A stretch of 64,000 bases of DNA, taken from Altererythrobacter sp. CAU 1644 (lineage in GTDB: Bacteria > Pseudomonadota > Alphaproteobacteria > Sphingomonadales > Sphingomonadaceae). The notes beneath the pieces are model-generated. The model saw nothing but the letters and a program-made list of their open reading frames with translations. It did no database searches and was not told where the DNA came from. Both the position numbers and the translations under genes were made by a program. This document shows positions 1 to 8,830 of this stretch, piece after piece (position 1 is the stretch's first letter; the number at the start of each line of letters is the position of its first letter). Location: NCBI RefSeq assembly GCF_029623755.1, contig NZ_CP121106.1, positions 248,001 through 312,000 of the forward strand, read 5' to 3'.

Positions 1-1
1 C

Positions 2-238
2 ATCACCTGGAAGAACCTCGATGCCGCTCCGCATACTGCGACAGCAAGAGGCAAGCCTGGAAGTGTTGCTGCCTGGAAAAACCTCGCCGCTGCGCCGCTC
101 GCTGCAATAGGCCAGGCTTGGGATTCGGGAAAGCTGAACCGCAATCAGAGTTGGAGCCTGAAGATAACGGGCAAGGGAACCGTCGAGTATATCTGCGCCT
201 ACCACCCCGGGATGAAAGGCAAGATCGTCGTCAAATGA
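2..238 (+). CDS. Cupredoxin-like protein, C-terminal part (5' end outside the window)
   Basis: The frame is open from the left edge to a TGA at 236-238. The end reads YICAYHPGMKGKIVVK, the type-1 copper loop of plastocyanin/amicyanin-like cupredoxins, with Cys, His and Met ligands; an upstream APHTA supplies the expected N-terminal His ligand. Between them the WKNL-x-AAP block occurs twice, 66 nt (22 codons) apart, and the second copy has Leu in place of the ligand His. This looks like a degenerate internal duplication. The expected job is periplasmic electron transfer or copper handling. The outer-membrane protein downstream starts 69 nt after the stop and may be co-transcribed. Confidence 0.75.
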   Translation: MTWKNLDAAPHTATARGKPGSVAAWKNLAAAPLAAIGQAWDSGKLNRNQSWSLKITGKGTVEYICAYHPGMKGKIVVK

Positions 239-306
239 GGGGGTAACGGGTCGCAGCCCCCCCCGACGTCCGCTACATCAATTGCCGACAGAGAGTCGAA
301 ATCAAC

Positions 307-1341
307 ATGAAAATCTCATCGAGTACGGCCGCATTTGCCGCGGCGATTGCTCTGTGGTGTGCCAGTAGTGGCGCGGCCATGGCACACCATGTGGTCGCGT
401 CCGGACCGTCGAATACGGCGGGGCCGATCAACACGATCAGCCCCGATACGCTTGCAAAGGGCGAGCTTGCACTCAGCGCTGATATCTATGCCGAAAACTA
501 TGACGCCTTTCGCGATAATGAGCTGGGCGAATTCGCCGAAGACGGGCTGGAGGGAGTGCACAATACCGATGCGGCCTACCTCACAACGCTCAGCCTGGAA
601 TATGGCGTAACGGACCGGCTGAGCCTCAGCCTTTCGCTGCCGTTCGTTCTTCGCTCAGGCATACGCGAAACCGAACACCATGAAGGTGGGCACGGGCACG
701 CGGCCCACCCCGAGATCGAGCAACTTGGCAGCTCTGAAGGCATTGGCGACCTTCAACTTGGTGTGAGGTATGCCCTGCTCGATCGCACATCCGACGGATT
801 CGGTTTGGCGCTTATGGCAGGACTGAGCGTCCCAACCGGAGAAACGCGCGAGCGGACTAACGAAGGGGGCCGGTTCGAAACAGAATTCCAGCCCGGATCA
901 GGATCGTGGGATCCGCGCGGTGGCTTTGCCTTGGGGAAGAGCTTCGGCCCGCTTTCGGCGGACGCAAGCCTGCTCTACACCCTTCGAACCAAGGGATCGC
1001 AGGACACCAATCGCGGGGATCATCTGGCTTTCAATGCCGGCCTCAGTTGGCGGATCGGGCAAGGCGCGCATACGCACGACGATGGCACTTTCGAGCGGCA
1101 TGAGGCGCTCGATCTTATCGTCGAAATCAACGGTGAATGGGAAGAGCGTGAACGCGTCGGCACCTTGCGCGACCCGCATAGCGGCGGCACGCAGATCTTC
1201 CTGTCGCCCGGTTTTCGCTATAGCTCGGCCAATGGCTGGGCAATCTACAGCTCCGTTGGAATCCCGGTCCATGAAGACCTGCGAGGCATACAGAATGAAA
1301 CCGATATTCGCTTCAAGCTCGGGGTTGGGCTAGTCCTCTGA
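307..1341 (+). CDS. Outer-membrane beta-barrel, transporter-like (MetA-pathway/phenol-degradation type)
   Basis: A 344-residue protein with a clear signal peptide ending ...GAAMAHH, followed by alternating amphipathic beta-strands (for example LSLEYGVTDRLSLSLSLPF) and a C-terminal strand ending LGVGLVL, typical of outer-membrane barrels. It is His-rich around residues 120-135 and again near 250. That and the cupredoxin upstream make a metal-related role possible, but this is inference. The start ATG at 307 has a weak GAGAG at 291-295. The family is usually annotated only as 'transporter' or 'MetA-pathway of phenol degradation'; the substrate is unknown. Confidence 0.65.
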   Translation: MKISSSTAAFAAAIALWCASSGAAMAHHVVASGPSNTAGPINTISPDTLAKGELALSADIYAENYDAFRDNELGEFAEDGLEGVHNTDAAYLTTLSLEYGVTDRLSLSLSLPFVLRSGIRETEHHEGGHGHAAHPEIEQLGSSEGIGDLQLGVRYALLDRTSDGFGLALMAGLSVPTGETRERTNEGGRFETEFQPGSGSWDPRGGFALGKSFGPLSADASLLYTLRTKGSQDTNRGDHLAFNAGLSWRIGQGAHTHDDGTFERHEALDLIVEINGEWEERERVGTLRDPHSGGTQIFLSPGFRYSSANGWAIYSSVGIPVHEDLRGIQNETDIRFKLGVGLVL

Positions 1342-1383
1342 CCATGCTTGACGACAATCAACACGTCTCGAACGGAGCGCCCA

Positions 1384-2310
1384 ATGAACGTCCTTGACGA
1401 TATACTGAGCACGCTCAACCTCAAGGGGGCGCTCTATTTCCGGACCGACCTGTCAGCGCCATGGGCGGTAACAGTTCCCGACCTTGAGCAGGCAGCGCGC
1501 TTTCACTTGTGCGTGCAGGGAACGTGCCTGGTTGGATTTGAAGATGGGAGAAGTGCCGAGCTCAAGCCGGGAGACTTGATCCTCATCCCACGCGGTCGCT
1601 CGCACACGCTTTCCTGCACACCTGTCGAGGAGGCCCCGCCGCTCGAAACGGTTCTGGCCGATGCCGGTTATGACGGAGAAGGCGTGCTGGTTGTCGGGGA
1701 AGGCGATCCCAATGCCTCGACCCAGTTGATCTGTGGCCATTTCACATTTCGCGATGGCGCCGACCATCCCCTGCTCCGCGCATTGCCGGACTATCTGATG
1801 ACCTGTTCGGCGGTTCGCGCCCGCGAGGTCTGGCTCGACGAGGTGCTGCGTCTGCTGACGCAAAAGATGTTCCACGAGGGTGCCGTGGGCAACGCGACGG
1901 TGACCCGCCTGTCAGAAGTGTTCTTCATCGAGCTGCTGCGGCTCGGCGTGGGCCGGACACCAGAGATGGAATCGATCCTTACCGCACTCACTGATCGCCA
2001 GATCGGCAGAGCCTTGCAACTGATGCACCGCCACGCGGACCAGCATTGGACCGTCGGAAGTCTTGCGAGTGAAGTGGGCATGTCGCGTAGTAGCTTTGCC
2101 GACCGATTCAGCGAGTTGATGGGCATGGGCCCGATGAGTTATCTGTCCGAATGGCGGTTGCAAAAGGCGCTTTCCCTGCTTGAGGACACCGGCTGCTCGG
2201 TGCAGCAGGCAGCGGCGGGGACCGGCTACCAATCGCCGGCCGCTTTTACCCGCGCCTTCACTTCGAGGTTTGGATACTCGCCACGTGAGCTCAAGCGAAA
2301 AGCGGGTTAG
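1384..2310 (+). CDS. AraC-family transcriptional regulator (cupin-type sensor domain)
   Basis: A 308-residue protein. Residues 1-180 form a cupin-like ligand domain (ALYFRTDLSAPWAV near the start, LKPGDLILIPRGRSH in the middle). The last ~100 residues carry the two helix-turn-helix units of AraC proteins (WTVGSLASEVGMSRSSFADRF and GYQSPAAFTRAFTSRFGYSPREL). The ATG at 1384 is chosen over an in-frame TTG at 1348 because GGAG at 1374-1377 lies 6 nt before it and the cupin_6-type N-terminus begins here. It may control the outer-membrane gene just upstream or act elsewhere. Confidence 0.85.
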   Translation: MNVLDDILSTLNLKGALYFRTDLSAPWAVTVPDLEQAARFHLCVQGTCLVGFEDGRSAELKPGDLILIPRGRSHTLSCTPVEEAPPLETVLADAGYDGEGVLVVGEGDPNASTQLICGHFTFRDGADHPLLRALPDYLMTCSAVRAREVWLDEVLRLLTQKMFHEGAVGNATVTRLSEVFFIELLRLGVGRTPEMESILTALTDRQIGRALQLMHRHADQHWTVGSLASEVGMSRSSFADRFSELMGMGPMSYLSEWRLQKALSLLEDTGCSVQQAAAGTGYQSPAAFTRAFTSRFGYSPRELKRKAG

Positions 2311-2389
2311 AACTCCCGCGACGTCTTATCCAGATGTCTGGTCGGCCAGATTTTTCCGAACGGAGGGGGCCAAGAAACCTGCTCACGTT

Positions 2390-3406
2390 TCAAGTTTTCT
2401 CACCCATCTTTCTCAGGAGGACTTCCACCGCTGCAATGTCCTGGACGCCCAATCCGCTTAGCGTCGCGACTGTAATCTCGCTTTCTGATTGGCGTCCCAT
2501 TTTCCGCCCTGCGAGGACCTCACCCAATTCGCCTGCAAGCAGGTCCGCTCGATACTGCCCTCGAGCGATCGCGGCATGGACATCGCCCGTTTCCGTAGCA
2601 AGCTTGATTTCGTCGACCAACACCCTTGAGCGCTGCAATGTAGTAGCATCAAGCTCACACTTGGTCGCATCGTCTGCCCCGATAGCTGTGATATGCTGAC
2701 CCTCATGTAGCCAATCGCCTCTCACGATCGGTTCCCGCGCCCCGGTCGCAGTGATTATCACGTCTGATTGCCTAACAGCCGTTTCCGCTCCGACATATTG
2801 GATCGTCAGGTGCGGTAGGCGCTGGCTAATCCGTCCGCCTAGCCGACGAGCTTTTCGCTCATCACGAGCCCAGATGTAAAGGCGGTCGAATGGCCGCTCG
2901 CGATGCAAGGCCATTGTTTGCCAATAGGCCTGGGTCCCCGAGCCAAGAACTGCTGCGCTTTCAACTGTTGCTGGCGCCAGCACCCGCGCAGCCAGTGCTC
3001 CAGCGGCCGCGGTTCGCAAGTCCGATATCCTGTGCTGATCATCGATTAGCGCGATGGTATGACCGGTGAGCGCGTTGAAGGCGGCAACCAATCCGCCTTG
3101 TGGCTTACCATCGGCCACATTCGCGGCGAACCAAGGCGCGACCTTCACAACGAATACCGTGCTTCCCTCAAGCGTCGCAGCCTTGACAAGTACATCGCCC
3201 GCCGTTCGGTCTCTGAGGGGATGCAGGCTAATCATCTCGTTGTGCGCGCGTCCGCAACTGTAGGCTTGGAACGCTCGGGAGACTGGTTCAATTAGATCCT
3301 CCAAGCCAAGCGCCGCTTCGACTTCGCTTGGCGTGACGAATCTCGGGGAAGTCGAATTCCGCGCCGCTCGATTCGAATTGTCACGCACCTCCAGCATCGC
3401 CCTCAT
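2390..3406 (-). CDS. Ornithine cyclodeaminase / mu-crystallin family protein
   Basis: A 338-residue member of the OCD/mu-crystallin family, NAD(P)-dependent enzymes acting on amino or imino acids (ornithine cyclodeaminase, alanine dehydrogenase, pyrroline-2-carboxylate reductase). Visible hallmarks are the substrate Lys region DVLVKAAT, the Rossmann loop AAVLGSGTQA near residue 155 with RTAAAGALAARVLA just before it, and ITAIGADDATKCELD in the second half. Its start overlaps the stop of the PhzF gene by 4 nt (ATGA), so it is the third gene of an ArsR-PhzF-OCD operon. The exact substrate cannot be told from sequence. Confidence 0.85.
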   Translation of the reverse strand: MRAMLEVRDNSNRAARNSTSPRFVTPSEVEAALGLEDLIEPVSRAFQAYSCGRAHNEMISLHPLRDRTAGDVLVKAATLEGSTVFVVKVAPWFAANVADGKPQGGLVAAFNALTGHTIALIDDQHRISDLRTAAAGALAARVLAPATVESAAVLGSGTQAYWQTMALHRERPFDRLYIWARDERKARRLGGRISQRLPHLTIQYVGAETAVRQSDVIITATGAREPIVRGDWLHEGQHITAIGADDATKCELDATTLQRSRVLVDEIKLATETGDVHAAIARGQYRADLLAGELGEVLAGRKMGRQSESEITVATLSGLGVQDIAAVEVLLRKMGEKT

Positions 3407-4278
3407 GGGATGACCTCGAGTTCTCCAGAGCCAACAAAGGCCACATGCCCCTCGATCTCGACCTTCTCGACCGCGCCAGCGCTACCTGTCGGTCTCAGGT
3501 TTAGCGTGCTGGGGCGGCCGACAAATCGCCCCTGGCTCAGCCTGAAGAACTTGCCCGCCTCAACCAAGCCATGATGCAAGGCATATGCCGCGATCGTGCC
3601 CGCGGCGCTCCCTGTGGCAGAATCTTCAAGACTGCCGTCATTGGTCCAATGGCGGATCTCGTCCAAATTTTCGCTCAAAATGACCGCGTATTCGGCACCG
3701 CACTTCGCGACTAGTGGAGAAATGTCTCGCGCTATCGATGCACGAGCAAGCGCCTCCTGCCTAACCGGAACGACCAGGTAGCGGAGGCCAGTGCTAATCA
3801 CCTGGATCGGAAGTGCTTCGGCGAGGTCTTGAGGCTCAAGACGAAATGATGCTGCGATCTCATGCCTGTCATCGACCAGCGAACCGATCACGGGGCGCCC
3901 CTGATCCATCAGGCCTGAATAGCTATTGGGTCCGAAGCACCGCGTGCTTACCTCCACTTCCCTTCTTCCCAGAAGAAATTTCCACCTGGCTTCTGGAATT
4001 GAACCGACCTGCCGATGCAGTGTTGCGGCAGCACCCACCAATGGATGTCCGGCGAATGGGAGTTCTTCCACAAGATCGAAAACCCGCGTTCTGAAGCAAT
4101 ACGGATCGTCGGTTGGCTCGAGAAAGATGCTTTCAAAATGCCTCATCTCTTGCGTAATCTGGAGCATCTGCATGCCATTTAGCCCGACGGCATTCGGAAA
4201 GACGGCTAGGCTGTTTCCGCCGTATGGACGGTCAGAGAATACGTCGAGATGGACATACCGGATTGCAGTAGTGGTCAA
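3403..4278 (-). CDS. PhzF-family isomerase/epimerase
   Basis: A 291-residue PhzF-family protein (diaminopimelate-epimerase-like fold). It has the N-terminal YGGNSLAVFPNA motif, the region of the PhzF catalytic Glu (HFESIFLEP), LPFAGHPLVGAA, and the C-terminal DSATGSAAGTIAAY loop. The start is a TTG at 4278 that overlaps the ArsR stop (TTGA); the stop overlaps the OCD start. Such proteins often act on small amino-acid-derived molecules, which fits its OCD neighbour. True phenazine biosynthesis is not suggested because no other phz genes are present. Confidence 0.85.
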   Translation of the reverse strand: MTTTAIRYVHLDVFSDRPYGGNSLAVFPNAVGLNGMQMLQITQEMRHFESIFLEPTDDPYCFRTRVFDLVEELPFAGHPLVGAAATLHRQVGSIPEARWKFLLGRREVEVSTRCFGPNSYSGLMDQGRPVIGSLVDDRHEIAASFRLEPQDLAEALPIQVISTGLRYLVVPVRQEALARASIARDISPLVAKCGAEYAVILSENLDEIRHWTNDGSLEDSATGSAAGTIAAYALHHGLVEAGKFFRLSQGRFVGRPSTLNLRPTGSAGAVEKVEIEGHVAFVGSGELEVIP

Positions 4279-4592
4279 AGCGCTACCGCCAGTGCTCGAA
4301 CGAATTCCGCGATTGCCTGCTCATCCCTGCGATAGAAGGTCCAACCCTTCCTACGCGTTGCGACCAAGAGCCCCGCGTCCGTCAGAATCGTAAGATGACG
4401 CGATACCGTTGCAGCGGCCAGCCCGGTCCTTTCACGGATGAAGTCCGCGCAGATCCCGTCTTGCTCTCGATCGCCGTCGAGCTGCGGAGGAAATTCGAGA
4501 GGCCTCTTCAACGCGTCCATTACGGCAAGACGCACGGAGCTGGAAACGGCCTTCAGGCCCAATGTCAGCCGTTCTGATTCGTCATTTCGCAT
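4275..4592 (-). CDS. ArsR-family winged-helix regulator
   Basis: A 105-residue protein with an ArsR-type winged helix (VRLAVMDALKRP, then the recognition region AATVSRHLTILTDAGLLVATRRKGWTFYR). No metal-binding ELCVCDL box is seen, so a metal-independent ArsR is likely. It is the first gene of the ArsR-PhzF-OCD operon. The ATG at 4592 falls at about the predicted transcription start, with an inverted repeat directly in front, which suggests a leaderless, autoregulated transcript. Confidence 0.8.
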   Translation of the reverse strand: MRNDESERLTLGLKAVSSSVRLAVMDALKRPLEFPPQLDGDREQDGICADFIRERTGLAAATVSRHLTILTDAGLLVATRRKGWTFYRRDEQAIAEFVRALAVAL

Positions 4593-4626
4593 ATTTGCTA
4601 AATAGCGAATTTGCGGCCTCTGGCAA
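4593..4626 (-). promoter_or_regulatory. Predicted promoter and ArsR operator for the arsR-phzF-ocd operon
   Basis: On the minus strand a -35 TTGCCA (4626-4621) is followed after 16 nt by a -10 TATTTA (4604-4599). The -10 lies inside an inverted repeat, ATTTGCTA-AA-TAGCGAAT (4593-4610, one mismatch between arms), a typical size and composition for ArsR operators. The predicted start site is within a nucleotide or two of the ATG at 4592. Confidence 0.5.
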
Positions 4627-5199
4627 GTCTAGAATGGGTGCTGTTAGTCTGACGCCAGCTCGCCTCCGCAGTGCAAGGTGATCCTTACCCGACCCGCGCT
4701 TCAAGCCATGAGTAATTGCCACTCTTCCAGGTTTGCAGATGGGCGGGTCTTGTAGGTCTTCGGCCGATGGGATGGCGTTCGGCGTTGAGTAGGTTGGAGT
4801 TAAAGGCGTGCAATGAAGCAAATTTCTGCGACGATTGTTTTGGCCTTACCTTTTCGCTTCAGCTCCTTCTACATGAACGCCAAAGCCGCGGATTTTTCCC
4901 GCTTTCTCGAAGTGAGATTCGAGAGAACTTCTCCCTCGTGATCTACGGCACGTAAGAGATGGGCAGTCTCGCCAAGCAACTGGACGCCAATCTCATCGAG
5001 GTGCCGGCGCCAAAGGCGAACGCTTCGCATCCGACTTCCTCTATGACTGCGAACGTCGGCAGCGAACATAGGACCAAATTCATCCTACCAGTGCCGAACG
5101 GCCTCGTGGCAAATCCGGATACCGCGCCCTACCCCCAGAACCCTATCCGCTAATCAGGAGCAAGTAATCTGACAGTGCCGTCACGATCCTCGAGCGGTC
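4627..5199. other. Intergenic stretch, no recognised gene
   Basis: About 570 bp between the ArsR operon promoter and the Rieske gene. Short open frames exist on both strands, but none has a good ribosome-binding site, a recognisable domain or a consistent length. It may be decayed sequence. Confidence 0.5.
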
Positions 5200-6231
5200 C
5201 TAGTTGATGAAAGGGGCGGAGGGGTGACTTCGGGGATAGTCCTTCACGAACTTTAGATAGCGACTCAACGTCGTGTCGCCTCGTGTCAGAGCGCCAGGAC
5301 GATAGTGAATGGTATTTAGGATTTCTGAGTCCTCGCCGAGTGTGCGTTCCATCAACATTTGCGCAATATCAAATCGTTCGGAATTGATTGCCTGATCGCC
5401 GGAATCTTCCAGTGCCATCACCGCGAACGGCTGATGCTTACCGACTTCCGGCAACCCGAAGCCTACCATGCCCCCCATCCAAAAGTCCCCATAGGGTCCC
5501 TCTTGCCAGAACAGGCTGGTACCAAGGATACCTAACGTCCACTCGATCGGAACATTGTTCTGGTGGCCAGCGATCAATTTGTAACGGAAACCCCAATCAC
5601 TCCAATCAACATCTGCATGCGGGTCTTCGCTTGAAAACTGTATTTGATGGACTGCCTTGAAGTGCTGCATGTCCGGCGTATTCGCCGCAAACACCCACGG
5701 GTCGCAGGCGAAGTGGCTGGGCATCCGGTATGTTCGATAGACAATCTTGTCGTCCGGAACCTGGAACGTCGGGATATCCCAATGGGGCGTGTTGCCATTG
5801 AATACCCAAACTACACCGTAGGCTTCCTGAGTCGGGAATTTGAACAGGCGTGCGCGTTTCGGCGCAGGATCGCCAATGAAAGTCTTTGCACACCCGCCAT
5901 CCGTGTCAAATTGCCAGCGATGGAATGCACACTCAATGTGATTGCCTTCTACCGTGCCAATGGAAAGATCAGCGCCAAGGTGCGGGCAGTAAGCGCTCAT
6001 CGCCCGCACGATTCCGTCCTCGCCACGGAAGATAACGATCTTGCCGTCCAGAAAATTCTCGCCGCGAATCTCACCAGGGCCAACTTCCGATGAAAGGCAC
6101 ACAGGAAACCAGCTTTCCGAGAAAAGACCCTTTTCACCCTCAGCTGGCATCAGCTCACCGAGCCGTTCGACTGGATTGTTTTCTGGCAATTCGACCCTTG
6201 AGCGAGCGGGCGTGTGTAATGTCTTTTCCAT
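5200..6231 (-). CDS. Rieske-type aromatic-ring-hydroxylating oxygenase, alpha subunit
   Basis: A 343-residue Rieske non-heme iron oxygenase. The N-terminal Rieske domain has C82-x-H84 and C101-x2-H104 for the [2Fe-2S] cluster. The catalytic domain has N184, D187, H190 and H195 in the N-x2-D-x2-H-x4-H arrangement that bridges to and binds the mononuclear iron. It resembles the KshA/VanA-like monooxygenase group in length. No ferredoxin or reductase gene is nearby, so electrons must come from elsewhere. AGGA lies 8 nt before the ATG. It follows the TonB receptor gene on the same strand after 129 nt and could share its transcript. Confidence 0.85.
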   Translation of the reverse strand: MEKTLHTPARSRVELPENNPVERLGELMPAEGEKGLFSESWFPVCLSSEVGPGEIRGENFLDGKIVIFRGEDGIVRAMSAYCPHLGADLSIGTVEGNHIECAFHRWQFDTDGGCAKTFIGDPAPKRARLFKFPTQEAYGVVWVFNGNTPHWDIPTFQVPDDKIVYRTYRMPSHFACDPWVFAANTPDMQHFKAVHQIQFSSEDPHADVDWSDWGFRYKLIAGHQNNVPIEWTLGILGTSLFWQEGPYGDFWMGGMVGFGLPEVGKHQPFAVMALEDSGDQAINSERFDIAQMLMERTLGEDSEILNTIHYRPGALTRGDTTLSRYLKFVKDYPRSHPSAPFIN

Positions 6232-6360
6232 GAGCGGTCCTGTCTAAGATTTAAGGCTCGGGGCAATGCTACTCAGCTCACCACCCAGTTGCGTGGCGAT
6301 AGTGAGTGGTCTGCTGCGTCCATTCGACGGCGTGGACAGCAGGTGTTGATCTCAGCTTCA

Positions 6361-8688
6361 TCAGAAGCGCGCATCGATTGCGACGCCCCACTCACGTGGA
6401 CGCCCATAAGATACGTCTGTTGTTCCCAGCGTGTCGCGCTGGGTCAGTCCATTGGCTATGTACAGCTTGTCAGTGAGATTGGTGCCGAACACCGACAGCT
6501 CCCAATCGCTTCCTGTTGGAGCTACGGCAAGCCTGAGATTGAGCAGGCCATATCCCGGCTGTTCAAGCAACGGGTCATTCGAGGAAACGTGTTGGACCGT
6601 CGAACGGTAGGCATAATCGGCGCGAAACTTGGCCTCCCAATTGCTTGAGATTTCGGTCCCAAACTCCGCCCCGACAGAAAAGCTCCACTTGGGCGTCTTG
6701 ACCAACTTATCGGTCAAAGTGATCGTTGTAATGCCCGGATCCAGCTCGCGATATTCAGCGTCAAGATATCCAACAGCCGCATCGAACTGCACCCTATCAA
6801 TTGGCTTGGCGAGGAGTTCGAGCTCGAAGCCACGAATTCTGGCTTTACCGGCGTTCTCAATGATTGCCACAATACCGCCTTGCGGATCTGATGTGACGTT
6901 GAGAAGCTGGAGATTCGTGTAGTCACTATGGAATGCAGCGCCATTCAGCCTCAGTCGCCTGTCGGCTGTGCGCGCATGAAAGCCGAATTCATAGGTCCAC
7001 ACATACTCCGGTGCAAAGGGGGTTTGGGCAACGAAAGCGTTTGTCGGCCGGCCGTTGAAACCACCCGACTTGAAGCCTCGCGCCGCAGAGGCATATGTCA
7101 TCAAGTCGTCGCTCCAATCGAACTCGACACTGGCCTTGGGTGTCCACGCAGTCCACTTGTCCGAAACAGCAAGATCATGCGTTGTGACGCCCGCCGCGAG
7201 GCGATCGATCCGAGAACCGAAGTCCTTCTTGTCCGAAGTGTATCGTAGTCCGCCCGAAACACTCAACCGGTCGGTCAAATCGACGCTGACATGGCCGTAA
7301 CCCGAGTAGCTATCATTGTTGATTTGCGCTGATACCAGCGCCTCGAAATCGAGCGCGGGATGAATGGGGTTCCCTGCACCTCCCAGCCCTGGAATGATTC
7401 CGGGCGGGAACGCCTCGAGCGCGTCAAACAGACCGGGCGCGAAGGCAATATCGTATAGATCGAAGCCCTTTTCATGAAAGTACATAGTCCCGAAGACCCA
7501 GTTCAAACGACCGCCAAGGCTCTCGCCGGAGATCTGAAACTCCTGGGAGAACTGCTCCTGCTCATCAGTGACTGATTGCTCGAAATATCTGATCGGTGAA
7601 TGATCAGAGTCTGCTCCAAAAACGGCGTCCTGTTCGCGAAAGGCCGTGATCGATTTAATCGTTGCAGCACCCAGGTGAATCGTGGCGGTTCCCGATATCC
7701 CCCAAAGGTCGAGATCACTTCGATTGAACCCCGTCCCGAAACTCTTGAATGGATCGTCAGAGATATAACGATCATCGTAGAAGTCGCCCGTCGCTGGAGC
7801 TACGAGGGCATTGTAAAGGCCAATGAGGCTGCCAGACGGATCAACTTCGATCAACGTATTGGCAATGCTGTTCTCGCGCTTACGCGTATAGTCGGCCGCT
7901 ACCAGGAGATCGAAGTTTGGCGAAGCATTCCAAAGCAGCTGACCACGTACGCCACTTGAATTGATGTCTCCGAGCGTCGAGCCGTCGTTAATGCGTTTGA
8001 CGTATCCGTCTGCATCTTTTGTCGAAGCAGCGATACTGGCGAGCAGCACCCCATCGTGAATCGGGATATCTACCGCGCCCGTCACTTCGAGCCGATTGAA
8101 GCTGCCATAACTTGCTCTCACACGTCCGGAGAATTCGTCACCAGGTCGGCGCGTCGTGATGTTGATTGCCCCACCAACGCTATTCTTTCCGAACAACGTG
8201 CCCTGTGGTCCTCGAAGAATCTCCACTCTCTCAAGATCGATCAGATCCATCACAGAGCCGATCGACCTCGGATAGTAGATTCCGTCTACATAGATACCGA
8301 CGCCGGGCTCAGTCGTGAAAAGGAAGTCGGCCTGCCCGATTCCTCGGATGAATACTTGGGACGTCGTGCTGCCACCGGTATTTCCCGTCCCCTGATCGAA
8401 AACGAGATTTGGTGTGAAATCGCCTACACCAGACAGGTCGGTTACTCCGCGCGCCAGCAGGGCGTCTGCGTCAAACGCCGTGATAGATAACGGTGTTTCC
8501 TGTAAAGTTTCCGTCCGCCTCCGAGCGGTAACGAGGATCTCGCCAGCCTCCGCCTGGCTTTCCATTGCGGCAGGCTGGCTGTCACTCGATTGAGCCGACA
8601 CTGGCATTGAATAGGATGCGCCACAGGCGGCGAGCGCCGTGAGGCATGCTGTCCGACTTAGGCGTGACTTATGTTGATCCCAGCGCAT
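6361..8688 (-). CDS. TonB-dependent outer-membrane receptor
   Basis: A 775-residue receptor. A signal peptide (…LAACGASYSMPVSAQ) is followed by the plug entry GEILVTARRRTETLQETPLSITAF, a plug domain containing ERVEILRGPQGTLFGKNSVGG, and a 22-strand-type barrel ending in RPREWGVAIDARF with a terminal aromatic residue. This is the sphingomonad style of receptor used for substrates other than classical siderophores. A strong GGGAGGG ribosome-binding site precedes the ATG. Co-directional with the Rieske oxygenase downstream, it may import that enzyme's substrate. Confidence 0.92.
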   Translation of the reverse strand: MRWDQHKSRLSRTACLTALAACGASYSMPVSAQSSDSQPAAMESQAEAGEILVTARRRTETLQETPLSITAFDADALLARGVTDLSGVGDFTPNLVFDQGTGNTGGSTTSQVFIRGIGQADFLFTTEPGVGIYVDGIYYPRSIGSVMDLIDLERVEILRGPQGTLFGKNSVGGAINITTRRPGDEFSGRVRASYGSFNRLEVTGAVDIPIHDGVLLASIAASTKDADGYVKRINDGSTLGDINSSGVRGQLLWNASPNFDLLVAADYTRKRENSIANTLIEVDPSGSLIGLYNALVAPATGDFYDDRYISDDPFKSFGTGFNRSDLDLWGISGTATIHLGAATIKSITAFREQDAVFGADSDHSPIRYFEQSVTDEQEQFSQEFQISGESLGGRLNWVFGTMYFHEKGFDLYDIAFAPGLFDALEAFPPGIIPGLGGAGNPIHPALDFEALVSAQINNDSYSGYGHVSVDLTDRLSVSGGLRYTSDKKDFGSRIDRLAAGVTTHDLAVSDKWTAWTPKASVEFDWSDDLMTYASAARGFKSGGFNGRPTNAFVAQTPFAPEYVWTYEFGFHARTADRRLRLNGAAFHSDYTNLQLLNVTSDPQGGIVAIIENAGKARIRGFELELLAKPIDRVQFDAAVGYLDAEYRELDPGITTITLTDKLVKTPKWSFSVGAEFGTEISSNWEAKFRADYAYRSTVQHVSSNDPLLEQPGYGLLNLRLAVAPTGSDWELSVFGTNLTDKLYIANGLTQRDTLGTTDVSYGRPREWGVAIDARF

Positions 8689-8724
8689 CGAGAAACCCTC
8701 CCGTTTTCTTGAATACTGGAACCC

Positions 8725-8752
8725 ATATTATAATTTTAGAATGTCCTGTCAA
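8725..8752 (-). promoter_or_regulatory. Sigma-70-like promoter of the TonB receptor gene
   Basis: Minus strand: TTGACA at 8752-8747, 16-nt spacer, TAATAT at 8730-8725. The predicted start gives a leader of about 30 nt that contains the GGGAGGG before the ATG at 8688. The surroundings are strongly AT-rich compared with the window. Confidence 0.6.
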
Positions 8753-8830
8753 TTTTTATATTTTTCTTACCGGAAGACGCAAGGGTTTGCGCCCTGGAGA
8801 GGCGAGAGGAAGGCGGGCTGTTCTCGAAAG

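Noticed and set aside
3403..4278. Phenazine biosynthesis locus
   Set aside because: Only a PhzF-like protein is present, without any other phz gene; the family is widespread with other roles.
4959..5153. Small plus-strand frame beginning MGSLAKQLDANLIEVPAPKA
   Set aside because: No ribosome-binding site or known domain, and its second half is low-complexity in appearance; not enough to call a gene.
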